From the NCBI GenBank assembly GCA_017882505.1, contig JADGPJ010000010.1:1-48666 (forward strand): a stretch of 48,666 nucleotides of DNA, in the 5' to 3' direction. Below the pieces are notes generated by a model. That model worked only from the letters and a program-made list of their open reading frames with translations. It searched no databases and was not told where the DNA came from. Below, in pieces: positions 8,784 to 18,173 of this stretch (its first letter is position 1; each line of letters begins with the position of its first letter). The translations under genes and the position numbers were made by a program. The stretch is from Solirubrobacterales bacterium (GTDB taxonomy: Bacteria > Actinomycetota > Thermoleophilia > Solirubrobacterales > 70-9).

Positions 8784-9446
8784 TCAGTACGGAGGCAGAT
8801 CCTCGTACCAGAGGCCGAGGGTGCGGAAAGCCCGCCAGAACCGCTGCTTGGCCCCCTCCTCGTCGAGCGAAACATCGATGTCGGGCACATAGAGCGCGTC
8901 GATCGTCGGTGTGAAGGCCTGGATCTCCCCCTCGCGCTGCTCGACCGGCCGCGAGAGCGGCACCTGGAGGCCGTTGAGGATGGCGAGCGCGGGTTCGCCC
9001 ATGACGACGACGATCTTCGGCTGCACGATCGCCAGCTCCTCGACCAGGCGGGCGACGCACTCCTGCGGCGCCAGGTCGGGCTCGGCGATCGGGCACTTGA
9101 CGCACAGCGTTCCGTAGACGACGAGCGGATCGATGCCGAGGCGCTTGAAGCTTTTCATCAGCGCGTTGCCGGCGCGACCGTAGAAGGCGACGCCCTCCTC
9201 GATCTCCGCCGTCATCGGCGCCTGCTTGAGCATGAAGACGTCGGCCTGGGGATGGCCGGAACCGAGGACCGGCATCAGCTTGCCGCGCGGGCAGTGCTGG
9301 CACCCCTGGATCTCCCGGGTCATCTGGTTGAGCTCGCGAATCGCTCGCTCCAGGTACTTCTCGCGGATCTCGTCGTCGGTGCCTCGCATCGCCGACTCAA
9401 TCTTTGACGAGCCGGGCGCGGCTCCTTTGCCGCGCCTCGCCTGCAT
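8784..9446 (-). CDS. uracil-DNA glycosylase superfamily protein (family 4-like) with altered motifs
   Basis: 220 aa. The four-cysteine pattern of iron-sulfur family 4/5 UDGs is present: C49 and C52 (GCQHCP), C118 (VKC, with another Cys at 115) and C130. The fold-typical FYGRAGNALMKSF segment is kept. The first catalytic motif, normally GEAPG, reads KQAPM (about 74-78), and the usual second motif HPS/HPA near the C-terminus is replaced by YVPDID. It may recognise a different lesion or have lost glycosylase activity. The start is uncertain: ATG at 9446 or an internal ATG at 9389 (201 aa); neither has a good Shine-Dalgarno. It lies 26 nt after the PHP fusion gene. Confidence 0.7.
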   Translation of the reverse strand: MQARRGKGAAPGSSKIESAMRGTDDEIREKYLERAIRELNQMTREIQGCQHCPRGKLMPVLGSGHPQADVFMLKQAPMTAEIEEGVAFYGRAGNALMKSFKRLGIDPLVVYGTLCVKCPIAEPDLAPQECVARLVEELAIVQPKIVVVMGEPALAILNGLQVPLSRPVEQREGEIQAFTPTIDALYVPDIDVSLDEEGAKQRFWRAFRTLGLWYEDLPPY

Positions 9447-9472
9447 CAGCTCTTGCTCGCCAAGATGGCCAT

Positions 9473-10735
9473 CTAACCGCGCTTGCGGGGTTTGCCGCCG
9501 CGCACCGGCTTGGCGTCGAGCACGCGCCGTTTGGGCGCCTTCGGCCGGCCGGCCGTCTGCAGCAGCTTCAGGGTCTGCACGTAGACCAGGTTCTTGTGCT
9601 TGCGGGTGATGTCGGCGTCGCGCATCGCCTCGAGGAACTCGGCCGGGCCGTCGAAGTCGTGAATCCGTACCCGGACGCTGCCGAGCCCCTGGGCGACGTG
9701 GCTGTCGGAGCCGGCGCCGGGGACGATCCGGTACTTGCGGGCGAAGCGCTCGGCCTCCTCGTTGAACGCGGTCACCGCCACCCGCGGGTTGAAGACCTCG
9801 AGGATGTCGACCTCCTCGATGATGTCCATCAGGTGCTCGTAGTCCGGGACCGAGTGGAAGCGGTCGAACGGGTGCGGCACGTAGACGAGCCCGCCCTGGC
9901 GGCGGATCTCGGCGATCGTCTCCGCCATCGTCAGCCCCTTCGGGATCTTCTCCTCGAGGAAGAGGCCGATCACCTCTCCCTGCTCGCCCGTCTTCACCTC
10001 CGCGCCGACGATCACCTTGATGTCGCCCATCTCGGCGGCGATCCGGCGTGCCTCCAGCGCCCCGGAGAGCTCGTTGTGGTCGGTGATCGCGATCGCGCCG
10101 AGGCCGCGGTCGCGCGCCGTCTGCAGCAGCACCTCGACCGGGGTCGCGCAGTCGGTCGAGTGGTCGGTGTGCATGTGCAGGTCGACCTCGATCAGCTCGC
10201 GCTCGGAGATCCGCGCCCTCAGCTCGGGGTCGCCGCTGTCGTCGTGACGGCGGGCGACGAGCCGGCGGTAGAGAGCCTCCAACTCGCTCGCGACCGCGGC
10301 CCAGTCGCGGCTTCCCGCGGCCGGCTCGACCAGCTCGTAGGAGGCGGGGAAGTAGCTCTCCAGCAGCTGCGCCGTCGCCGGGCTGGTCACCGTGCGGGCG
10401 TCGATCCGGCCGAAGAAGATCTCGACCAGCGGTCGTGCGACCTGGGTCGAGAGCACCCGCTCCTGCGGGGCGTGGAAGGTGGCGACGTTGAGGGAGAAGG
10501 AGTGGCGCAGCGCCGCCGAGGCGACGCTGGGGGCGAACGGCTCGTGGACGTGGACGATGTCGAACGGGGTCGACTTCAGCAGCTTCTTGACCGGTTGACC
10601 GGTCCCCAGCCGCAGCACCTCGTGGCCGCGCCGCTCGAGCTCGTCGGAGACGCGATCGGCGAACTCGTTGATCGCGTTGTCGACGCCGCGCCGGAAGGGC
10701 GCCACCTGAGCGATAGAGAGCGGTGCGGCAGGCAC
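9473..10735 (-). CDS. fusion of PimA-like GT4 N-domain and PHP phosphoesterase domain
   Basis: 420 aa. Residues 6-138 match the acceptor-binding Rossmann domain of GT4 glycosyltransferases, especially PimA-like ones (VHVHEPFAPS at 61-70, then NVATFH). The donor-sugar domain is missing; only a DWAAVASELEALYRRL helix (144-159) like the last GT4 helix remains. Residues 184-350 form a complete PHP metallo-phosphoesterase domain with H187, H189, D219-H220, E246, H288 and D344-S-H346 as metal ligands. It therefore looks like a phosphatase with a PI-lipid-binding module. The context (ino1, phosphatidyltransferase, PAP2) suggests action on an inositol phosphate or PI-phosphate; this is inference. Start: GTG 10735 preferred, TTG 10747 possible. 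The C-terminus is basic (RGGKPRKRG). Confidence 0.8.
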   Translation of the reverse strand: MPAAPLSIAQVAPFRRGVDNAINEFADRVSDELERRGHEVLRLGTGQPVKKLLKSTPFDIVHVHEPFAPSVASAALRHSFSLNVATFHAPQERVLSTQVARPLVEIFFGRIDARTVTSPATAQLLESYFPASYELVEPAAGSRDWAAVASELEALYRRLVARRHDDSGDPELRARISERELIEVDLHMHTDHSTDCATPVEVLLQTARDRGLGAIAITDHNELSGALEARRIAAEMGDIKVIVGAEVKTGEQGEVIGLFLEEKIPKGLTMAETIAEIRRQGGLVYVPHPFDRFHSVPDYEHLMDIIEEVDILEVFNPRVAVTAFNEEAERFARKYRIVPGAGSDSHVAQGLGSVRVRIHDFDGPAEFLEAMRDADITRKHKNLVYVQTLKLLQTAGRPKAPKRRVLDAKPVRGGKPRKRG

Positions 10736-10751
10736 GGTCGAAGCCAAGCAT

Positions 10752-10776
10752 AGGAGCCCGCCGGAGGCGGGCTCCT
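10752..10776 (-). terminator. strong hairpin after ino1
   Basis: An 11-bp perfect stem (AGGAGCCCGCC with its complement) with a 3-nt loop begins 4 nt after the ino1 stop. No long U-run follows. It would reduce read-through from ino1 into the PHP fusion gene or stabilise the ino1 mRNA 3' end. Confidence 0.55.
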
Positions 10777-10780
10777 TGAC

Positions 10781-11959
10781 TCAGGCCTGCGCGGCGCTCG
10801 GAGCGTCGGCGGAAGCGCTGCCCTTCGCCGACTTGCGAGCGTTCGCCGCGATGTACTTCTCGGTCTGTTCCCGCGCCTCGTCGTCGGGGCGCTGGGTGTG
10901 CGGCGACTTCATCAGGTAGCTGGAGGGCCCGTCGAGCTGCCCGGAGATGCCGTTGTTGAGCGCCAGCTTGATCAGCCTCACGGCGTCGATCACGACGCCG
11001 GCCGAGTTCGGCGAGTCCCAGACCTCGAGCTTCAGCTCGACCGTCAGCGGCACGTCGCCGAAGGCTTTGCCCTCGACCCGGATGTGCGCCCACTTGCGGT
11101 CGGTCAGCCAGGGGACGTAGTCGGAGGGGCCGACGTGAACGTCCTCGGCAGGCAGGTCGTGGCCCATGATCGAGGTGACGGCGTTGGTCTTCGACTCCTT
11201 CTTGGAAGCCAGCCGCTCGCGCTCGAGCATGTTGTAGAAGTCCATGTTGCCGCCGACGTTGAGCTGGCTGGTCCGCTCCATCCGCACGCCGCGGTCATGG
11301 AAGAGGCGAGCGAGCTGGCGGTGGACGATCGTCGCCCCGACCTGGGACTTGATGTCGTCGCCGATGATCGGCAGGCCGGCCTCCTTGAAGCGCTTGTCCC
11401 AGTAGTCCTCGCGGGCGATGAAGACCGGCAGGCAGTTGACGAAGCCGACGCCGGCGGTGAGCGCCTGCTCGACGTACCACTTGGTCGCCTCCTCGGAGCC
11501 GACCGGCAGGTAGCAGACGAGGACGTCAGCCTTGGTCTCTTTGAGGATCCCGACGATGTCGGCGGTCTCCCCGGGAGCCTTGGTGATTTTCTCTTTCAGG
11601 TACTTGCCGAGACCGTCGTGGGTCATGCCGCGCTCGACCTTGATCCCGATCGGGGGCACGTCGGCGAATTTGATCGTGTTGTTCTGACCCGACCACATCG
11701 CCTCCGAGAGGTCCTTGCCGACCTTCTCGCCGTCGATGTCGAAGGCGGCGACGAATTCAACGTCGCGGACGTGGTAGCCGCCGAGTTCGACGTGCATCAG
11801 GCCGGGAACTTCCTCGCCGGGATCGGCGTCCTTGTAGTACTGGACGCCCTGGATGAAAGAGTTGGCGCAGTTGCCGACGCCGACGATCGCGACTCGGACC
11901 TTCTCGTCGGTGCGACCGATGCCGTTCGTGCTGCCGTTTGCTCCGTTGCTCTTACTCAT
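10781..11959 (-). CDS. ino1: inositol-3-phosphate synthase
   Basis: Converts glucose 6-phosphate to 1L-myo-inositol 3-phosphate with NAD, the first step to inositol lipids. The 392-aa protein is the short actinobacterial/archaeal type. Motifs: [14 protein letters not shown] (NAD loop), [48 protein letters not shown] and [17 protein letters not shown]. The start is the ATG after an AGGAGG at 12-nt spacing (MSKSNGANG); the frame extends further upstream without similarity. The C-terminus is an Ala/Ser-rich tail. It sits between the CDP-alcohol transferase and the PHP fusion on the same strand. Confidence 0.96.
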   Translation of the reverse strand: MSKSNGANGSTNGIGRTDEKVRVAIVGVGNCANSFIQGVQYYKDADPGEEVPGLMHVELGGYHVRDVEFVAAFDIDGEKVGKDLSEAMWSGQNNTIKFADVPPIGIKVERGMTHDGLGKYLKEKITKAPGETADIVGILKETKADVLVCYLPVGSEEATKWYVEQALTAGVGFVNCLPVFIAREDYWDKRFKEAGLPIIGDDIKSQVGATIVHRQLARLFHDRGVRMERTSQLNVGGNMDFYNMLERERLASKKESKTNAVTSIMGHDLPAEDVHVGPSDYVPWLTDRKWAHIRVEGKAFGDVPLTVELKLEVWDSPNSAGVVIDAVRLIKLALNNGISGQLDGPSSYLMKSPHTQRPDDEAREQTEKYIAANARKSAKGSASADAPSAAQA

Positions 11960-12019
11960 GAAATTAGAAGTCCTCCTGGATCGCGCTGAGTCGCTGAACA
12001 CACCCGACGGCCTAGCTGG

Positions 12020-12709
12020 TTACAGCTCCTCCGCCTCGCCGCCGTCGCTCTGGGCGCCGGCCTCGGCCAAAAGAAGCTCGTTTCGCACATGCAATACCCG
12101 CTGGAAAACCGTGAAGATGGTCAGGGCGGCCATCACGTAGATCGACGGCGCCAGCAATTCGAAATCGCCAATGCCAGCGCCCTTGGCGAAGATCAAGCCA
12201 ATCGAAAGTAGCACCACCCTGACCGGCCGCGTCGCCAACCCGACCTTGCACTCGACCCCGAGTGCCTCGGCCCGGGCGCGCGTGTAGGAGACCATCAGCG
12301 AGCCGAGCACGGCGACGACGCACATCGCGGCGGCGAAGTCTTCGCCCTGGGCGGCGAAGTAGCCGGCGACCGCGGCGAGCACGATCCCCTCCTCGATCCG
12401 GTCCAGGGTCGAGTCGAGGAAGGCGCCGAAGAGGGTGCCCTTGCCGGACATCCGCGAGTAGCGCCCGTCGAGCGTGTCCATCACCGAGCCGAGGATGAAG
12501 GCGACGCCGGCGAGGAAGAAGAGGCGCTGGGTGACCAGGGCCGCCGCGACCAGGTTCCCGATCAGGCCGACCGTCGAGATCGCGTTCGGGGTCAGGCGGG
12601 ACTCGATCAGGCGCTCACGCGCGTAGGAACGGAGCTCCTGCCCGTTGCGGCTCGCCGCGCGGCCGTTGCGACGGCCGCCGGGGGCCCTTGGGGGCGCCGA
12701 GGGTTCCAT
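12020..12709 (-). CDS. pgsA: CDP-alcohol phosphatidyltransferase, probably phosphatidylinositol-phosphate synthase
   Basis: A 229-aa integral membrane enzyme. The CDP-alcohol signature D-x2-DG-x2-(A/S)R-x8-G-x3-D-x3-D is complete, with DTLDGRYSR followed by GAFLDSTLD. A later GLATRPVRVV segment fits actinobacterial enzymes that join inositol-3-phosphate to CDP-diacylglycerol. Its adjacency to ino1 makes inositol phosphate the likely acceptor rather than glycerol phosphate; this is inference. About five to six hydrophobic helices are visible. TAGCCT ends 7 nt before the ATG, so the gene probably has its own leaderless promoter. Confidence 0.88.
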   Translation of the reverse strand: MEPSAPPRAPGGRRNGRAASRNGQELRSYARERLIESRLTPNAISTVGLIGNLVAAALVTQRLFFLAGVAFILGSVMDTLDGRYSRMSGKGTLFGAFLDSTLDRIEEGIVLAAVAGYFAAQGEDFAAAMCVVAVLGSLMVSYTRARAEALGVECKVGLATRPVRVVLLSIGLIFAKGAGIGDFELLAPSIYVMAALTIFTVFQRVLHVRNELLLAEAGAQSDGGEAEEL

Positions 12710-12716
12710 TGCCGTG

Positions 12717-12722
12717 AGGCTA
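12717..12722 (-). promoter_or_regulatory. -10 box of pgsA (leaderless)
   Basis: TAGCCT on the minus strand, exactly 7 nt before the pgsA ATG; no Shine-Dalgarno is present. No clear -35. Confidence 0.45.
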
Positions 12723-12766
12723 GACGGTTGCGAGGAGGTTGGGGCGCCGAGACCCGGACTTTCGGG

Positions 12767-13546
12767 CTACGCCTCGGCCTCCTGTTGAGTCGTCGTCCGC
12801 CAGGCCCATGCCTCCGGCCGGGCAGGGGCGATCAGCCGGTGGGCGATCACAACGGCCGCGACGGCGACCATCCAGCCGAGCGCCACGTCGACCCAGTAGT
12901 GATTGGCCGTGACGATCACCACCCAGGCGATCAGCAGCGGCCAGAAGGCCCAGAAGGCTTTCGAGAGCCGGCTGCGACAGACCAACACGCCGGTGCCGCC
13001 GATCATCAGCGCGAAGGCGCAGTGCATGCTCGGCACCGCCGCGTAGGGGTTGATGAAGATTTTCGCCAGGGCCGAGTCGTGGTTGACGTTGGAGAAGTCG
13101 GTGATCGTGTCGACGAGACCGTGTTCGGGGAACATCCGCGGCGGCGCGGTCGGGTAGAACGTGTAGCCGATCAGGGCCAGGCCCATCGAGGCGACGAACA
13201 TGTTGCGGACGAAGTAGTAGGACTCGTTGCGGAAGAGGTAGAGCCAGACGAGGAAACCGAGGGCGACCGAGAACTGGGCGTTGAGGTAGAGCTGGTTGGC
13301 GACGTCGATCAGCCAGTGGGCGGGCAGGAAGAACGCCTGCAGGCTGGGCTCGAAGAAGGTGCGGGTCGACTGCTCGAAATCGATCACCTGGGCGCCGTGG
13401 GCGATCGCGTCGGCGCGCTGGGAGTCGGCGATCCCGCGGACCAGCTCGTAGGCGATGTCGACGCCGACGAGGATCGCGATCTGGCGCCCGGCATCCCCCC
13501 AACCCTTGGGCAGCCTGGCGGTGACGCTGGCTAAGGCGCGAGACAC
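12767..13546 (-). CDS. PAP2-superfamily membrane protein (Aur1/inositolphosphotransferase-like)
   Basis: 259 aa with about six hydrophobic segments. The PAP2 motifs are recognisable: YPTAPPRMFPEHG (first motif), NPYAAVPSMHCAFAL (second motif with the catalytic His) and VTANHYWVDVALG (third motif, His-Asp). The layout NPYAA-PS-H and T-NHYW-D is that of the PAP2/Aur1-like group, which includes phosphoinositol transferases, more than of diacylglycerol-pyrophosphatases. It could dephosphorylate PI-phosphate or move phosphoinositol between lipids; both are inferences from the ino1/pgsA context. The GTG start is preceded by TACAAT at exactly 7 nt, implying a leaderless mRNA. Confidence 0.82.
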   Translation of the reverse strand: MSRALASVTARLPKGWGDAGRQIAILVGVDIAYELVRGIADSQRADAIAHGAQVIDFEQSTRTFFEPSLQAFFLPAHWLIDVANQLYLNAQFSVALGFLVWLYLFRNESYYFVRNMFVASMGLALIGYTFYPTAPPRMFPEHGLVDTITDFSNVNHDSALAKIFINPYAAVPSMHCAFALMIGGTGVLVCRSRLSKAFWAFWPLLIAWVVIVTANHYWVDVALGWMVAVAAVVIAHRLIAPARPEAWAWRTTTQQEAEA

Positions 13547-13553
13547 GAACTCA

Positions 13554-13586
13554 ATTGTAATCCGCCCGTTAACGGGCCACTAGGGT
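13554..13586. promoter_or_regulatory. divergent leaderless promoters sharing a 14-bp palindrome
   Basis: Minus-strand TACAAT (13559-13554) ends 7 nt before the PAP2 GTG. Plus-strand TAGGGT (13581-13586) ends 7 nt before the ATG at 13594. Between them, GCCCGTTAACGGGC (13564-13577) is a perfect palindrome lying in the spacer region of both promoters, an ideal site for a dimeric repressor. Confidence 0.5.
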
Positions 13587-13593
13587 CCCGGGA

Positions 13594-14283
13594 ATGAGCT
13601 GGAAAAGACCAGAGAAGCGCCGCGTGCGGGCGATCCGCGATCGCCTGCGGGAGATGTACGGGGAGCCGGTCAACGAGCCGCACGGCCACCCGATCGCCGA
13701 GCTGATCAAGACGGTGCTCTCCCAGCACACCAACGACCGCAACCGGGATCGGGCCTTCGCCGCATTGCGCGAGCGGTTCCCCTCCTGGGAGGAAGTCCGC
13801 GACGCGCCGGTGGAGGAGGTCGAGGAGGCGATCCGCCCCGGCGGGCTCGGCAAGCAGAAGGCGCCGCGGATCCAGGCGATCCTCGAGCAGCTCGGCGAGC
13901 ACCCGGATCTCGACTGGACCGAGACGGCGCCGCGCGAGGAGTCGCTCGACTTCCTGCTCTCGCTGCCGGGGGTGGGGCGCAAAACCGCCGCCTGCGTGCT
14001 GATCTTCACCTGGGGCATCCCGGAGATCCCGGTCGACGTCCACGTCCACCGGGTCGGCGGCCGGCTGGGACTGTTCCCGCCGAATGCCCCTTTCGGGCGT
14101 GCCCACGACGAGATGCTTGCCGTCGTCGACCGGGACGACGCCTACGAGCTGCACATGAACCTGATCCGCCACGGGCGCACGCTCTGCCGCCCGAAACCGC
14201 GCTGCGAGGAGTGCGCGCTGCGGCGGATGTGCCCCTGGTACCGCGCCCGGGAGAGCGGAGCGAAGGAGCGAGATCTCCGGTGA
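13594..14283 (+). CDS. endonuclease III-like DNA glycosylase/AP lyase
   Basis: A 229-aa HhH-GPD base-excision-repair enzyme. The helix-hairpin-helix LPGVGRKTAACV carries the catalytic Lys, and VDVHVHRVGGRLGL the catalytic Asp. The C-terminal cluster C-x5-C-x2-C-x5-C (CRPKPRCEECALRRMC) will bind [4Fe-4S]. It probably removes oxidised pyrimidines. The spacing of the first two Cys (5 rather than 6 residues) and the VDVHVHR segment differ slightly from E. coli Nth, so a related family (Nth-like or UV-endonuclease-like) is possible. Leaderless start from TAGGGT. Confidence 0.88.
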   Translation: MSWKRPEKRRVRAIRDRLREMYGEPVNEPHGHPIAELIKTVLSQHTNDRNRDRAFAALRERFPSWEEVRDAPVEEVEEAIRPGGLGKQKAPRIQAILEQLGEHPDLDWTETAPREESLDFLLSLPGVGRKTAACVLIFTWGIPEIPVDVHVHRVGGRLGLFPPNAPFGRAHDEMLAVVDRDDAYELHMNLIRHGRTLCRPKPRCEECALRRMCPWYRARESGAKERDLR

Positions 14284-14333
14284 TGATGAGCGCGACCGAG
14301 CGAAGCGCGAGCCATTGTTCCCGAGGGCGCCAG

Positions 14334-14365
14334 TAATATCCGCGCCGCCGGTCGGCGAGACCGAC
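14334..14365 (+). promoter_or_regulatory. promoter and leader hairpin of the cytochrome c gene
   Basis: TAATAT (14334-14339) is a good -10 box; transcription would start about 44 nt before the cytochrome ATG. The leader contains GGTCGG-CGAGA-CCGACC (14349-14365), a 6-bp hairpin. No -35 is obvious. Confidence 0.4.
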
Positions 14366-14390
14366 CTCGGGGGCCGGCGCCAGACACACA

Positions 14391-14807
14391 ATGAGCAAAC
14401 GCACCTTCATCGTCTTCGGTCTGCTGGTCGTGGTCCTCGCGGTCGCGATCCCCTGGCTGGTTTTCAACTCCAAGGGCGACGCCCAGAGCGGCGACCAGAA
14501 GGTTGCCGCGAACCTGAAGAGCGGCCAGTCGCTGTTCCAGACCAATTGCGGCACCTGCCACACGCTCTACTCGGCCGGCACCGACGGCAACTACGGGCCG
14601 AACCTCGACGAACTGCTCGCCCCGAACGGCCCGCCGACCGGGGAAACGGCGAAGAGCACGTTCGAATCGACCGAAGGGCGCGTTCTCGCCGCGGTCCAGA
14701 ACGGCCTCGACAGCTCCACTCCGGGAAGGATGCCCGGCGGCATCCTCAACGAAGAGCAGGCCAAAGAAGTCGCCGAATTCGTCGGCCACACGGCAGGCGA
14801 AGGCTGA
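14391..14807 (+). CDS. membrane-anchored c-type cytochrome
   Basis: A 138-aa protein with an uncleaved-looking N-terminal membrane helix (residues 5-25) and a single class I cytochrome c domain outside the membrane. The heme-binding CGTCH is near residues 53-57 and the axial Met is in GRMPGGIL. A SGQSLFQTNCGTCHTL segment and NYGPNLDELL are typical. It probably carries electrons in respiration. The neighbours (endonuclease III, secreted EEP hydrolase) give no functional hint, and no oxidase genes are in the window. Confidence 0.88.
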   Translation: MSKRTFIVFGLLVVVLAVAIPWLVFNSKGDAQSGDQKVAANLKSGQSLFQTNCGTCHTLYSAGTDGNYGPNLDELLAPNGPPTGETAKSTFESTEGRVLAAVQNGLDSSTPGRMPGGILNEEQAKEVAEFVGHTAGEG

Positions 14808-14843
14808 GTTATCCCCCGCACCGAGCCGATCTCCCTTAGGGTT

Positions 14844-14931
14844 GGTTGTGTGAAGTAGGGCGTCGGCCGCCGCGCTCGAGCGCGCAGTCCGAGGGAGGGC
14901 CTACACATTCACAACCGCCCCGGCAGGGGGC
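14844..14931 (+). ncRNA. structured leader before the secreted EEP gene (candidate cis-RNA)
   Basis: GGTTGTG (14844-14850) pairs with CACAACC (14910-14916), and GTAGG (14855-14859) with CCTAC (14900-14904). The enclosed part contains the perfect palindrome CGCGCTCGAGCGCG (14871-14884). A further GCCCC/GGGGC hairpin (14917-14931) follows just before the AGGAGG. A -10-like TAGGGT is at 14837. It could be a regulatory leader, or partly the terminator of the cytochrome gene. Confidence 0.4.
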
Positions 14932-14958
14932 GGGAAACCAGGAGGAGTCGAGATCTTG

Positions 14959-16122
14959 ATGCACCGAACCGCACCGACCCGGAAGGTCTTCCTTTCGCTG
15001 CTGGCCGCCGCGGCGTGCCTGATGGCGTTCGCCGCCGTCGCGCAGGCCAAGGGGCCAAAAGGCAATGTCGTCAACGTGATGACCCGAAATCTCTACCTGG
15101 GTGCCGACCTGACGCCGGCGATCCAGTCGCCCTCGACCGCGGCGTTCATCGAAGCCAACGGCGGCATCGTCCGCCAGGTCGAAGCGACCAACTTCCCGGT
15201 CCGCGCCAAAGGGCTGGCGAAAGAGATCCTCGCCGAGAAACCGGATCTGGTCGGGTTGCAGGAGGTCGCGCTCTGGCGGAGCGCGGCGCCGTCGCTGGGC
15301 CCCGTGTTCTCGAACAAACCGGAAGCGACGACGGTCAAGTACGACTTCCTCCAGCTGCTGCTCGCCCAGCTGAACAAGGGCGGCAACCTCTACAAGCCGG
15401 TCGTCGTCCAGAACGAGTTCGACTTCGAGGCCCCGGCCAACGCCAACGGCGTCCCCGGCGACGGTCCGCCGCCGGCAACCGGCCTGCTCGCCAACGCCGA
15501 GGTCAACGGCCGCCTGACGATGCGCGACGTGATCCTCGCCCGGCTCAAATCGGGCGTGACGACCTCGAACCCGAAGAGCGGCAACTTCGGCCACCTGCTG
15601 ATCGTCAAAGTCGCGGGCAGCAAAGAAATCCCGGTCACCCGTGGCTGGACCAGCATCGACGCGAAGGTGCGCGGCAGCAAGCCGTTCCACTTCGTCAACA
15701 CCCACCTCGAGTCGTTCGACAACGAGGCCGAATACCCGAGCGTCCGCGCCCAGCAGGCCGCCGAGCTCGTCGCCCCCGGCGGCCCGGCGACCGGCAAACT
15801 GCCGGTCATCCTGGTTGGCGATCTCAACTCCGACACGAAGACCGAAGTCAAGCCGGGCGACGGCCAGGCCTACCGGGTGCTGACCCGGGCCGGCTTTCGC
15901 GAGCGGGCGACGAGCAAGCCGACCGGGTGCTGCATCGACTCGTCCTACGACCTCAAAACCGGCAGCAACTCGGAGATGAACCACAAGGTCGACCACATCA
16001 TGACCAGCGCGCCGAAGCAGATTAAGTTGATCTCCTCCGCCGTCACCGGTCGCAGCAAGACCAACGGCTACTGGGACGGCGACCACGCGGGCCTCTTCAG
16101 CTCGCTGTCCTTCCTGCCCTAG
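14959..16122 (+). CDS. secreted endonuclease/exonuclease/phosphatase-family hydrolase
   Basis: 387 aa. An N-terminal signal peptide (basic start, hydrophobic LLAAAACLMAFAAVAQA, cleavage near residue 30) directs export. The EEP-fold motifs follow: MTRNLYLGADL (Asn), LVGLQEVALW (Glu), VNTHLES (Asn-His), LVGDLNSD (Asp-Asn), HKVDHIM and the C-terminal WDGDHAGLFSSL (Asp-His). Extracellular nuclease, sphingomyelinase-like or inositol-phosphate phosphatase roles are all possible. AGGAGGAG precedes the ATG by 11 nt; TTG at 14956 is an alternative. The leader is strongly structured, and a good intrinsic terminator follows. Confidence 0.85.
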   Translation: MHRTAPTRKVFLSLLAAAACLMAFAAVAQAKGPKGNVVNVMTRNLYLGADLTPAIQSPSTAAFIEANGGIVRQVEATNFPVRAKGLAKEILAEKPDLVGLQEVALWRSAAPSLGPVFSNKPEATTVKYDFLQLLLAQLNKGGNLYKPVVVQNEFDFEAPANANGVPGDGPPPATGLLANAEVNGRLTMRDVILARLKSGVTTSNPKSGNFGHLLIVKVAGSKEIPVTRGWTSIDAKVRGSKPFHFVNTHLESFDNEAEYPSVRAQQAAELVAPGGPATGKLPVILVGDLNSDTKTEVKPGDGQAYRVLTRAGFRERATSKPTGCCIDSSYDLKTGSNSEMNHKVDHIMTSAPKQIKLISSAVTGRSKTNGYWDGDHAGLFSSLSFLP

Positions 16123-16152
16123 CCCTCAGCCCTCAACGCTCAACAGCTCCAA

Positions 16153-16187
16153 GGGGGGGTGCCGGCCTGGCGCCCTCCCTTTTCTTT
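16153..16187 (+). terminator. intrinsic terminator of the secreted EEP gene
   Basis: GGGGGGGTGCC pairs with GGCGCCCTCCC over 11 bp (two G-U wobbles) around a 5-nt loop, followed by TTTTCTTT. This is the clearest Rho-independent terminator in the window and isolates the dnaK operon. Confidence 0.85.
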
Positions 16188-16191
16188 CGGT

Positions 16192-16220
16192 TTGTCACCG
16201 CAAGAGTAATCTGCCATACT
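16192..16220 (+). promoter_or_regulatory. sigma70-type promoter of the dnaK operon
   Basis: TTGTCA (16192-16197), a 17-nt spacer, then CATACT (16215-16220). It is the best -35/-10 pair noticed here. The leader is about 48 nt and ends with GGAGG before the dnaK GTG. No HAIR site (CTTGAGT-N7-ACTCAAG) was recognised around it. Confidence 0.65.
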
Positions 16221-16274
16221 CCCACTTAGATTTCTTAGGCTTGAACAACGAAACCCCTGGAGGTAGGCAGAAAA

Positions 16275-18169
<1,895 letters not shown>

Positions 18170-18173
<4 letters not shown>

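Noticed and set aside
16221-16274. HAIR operator before dnaK, suggested by CTTGAAC
   Set aside because: Only one degenerate half-site is present; there is no partner ACTCAAG at 7-nt spacing.
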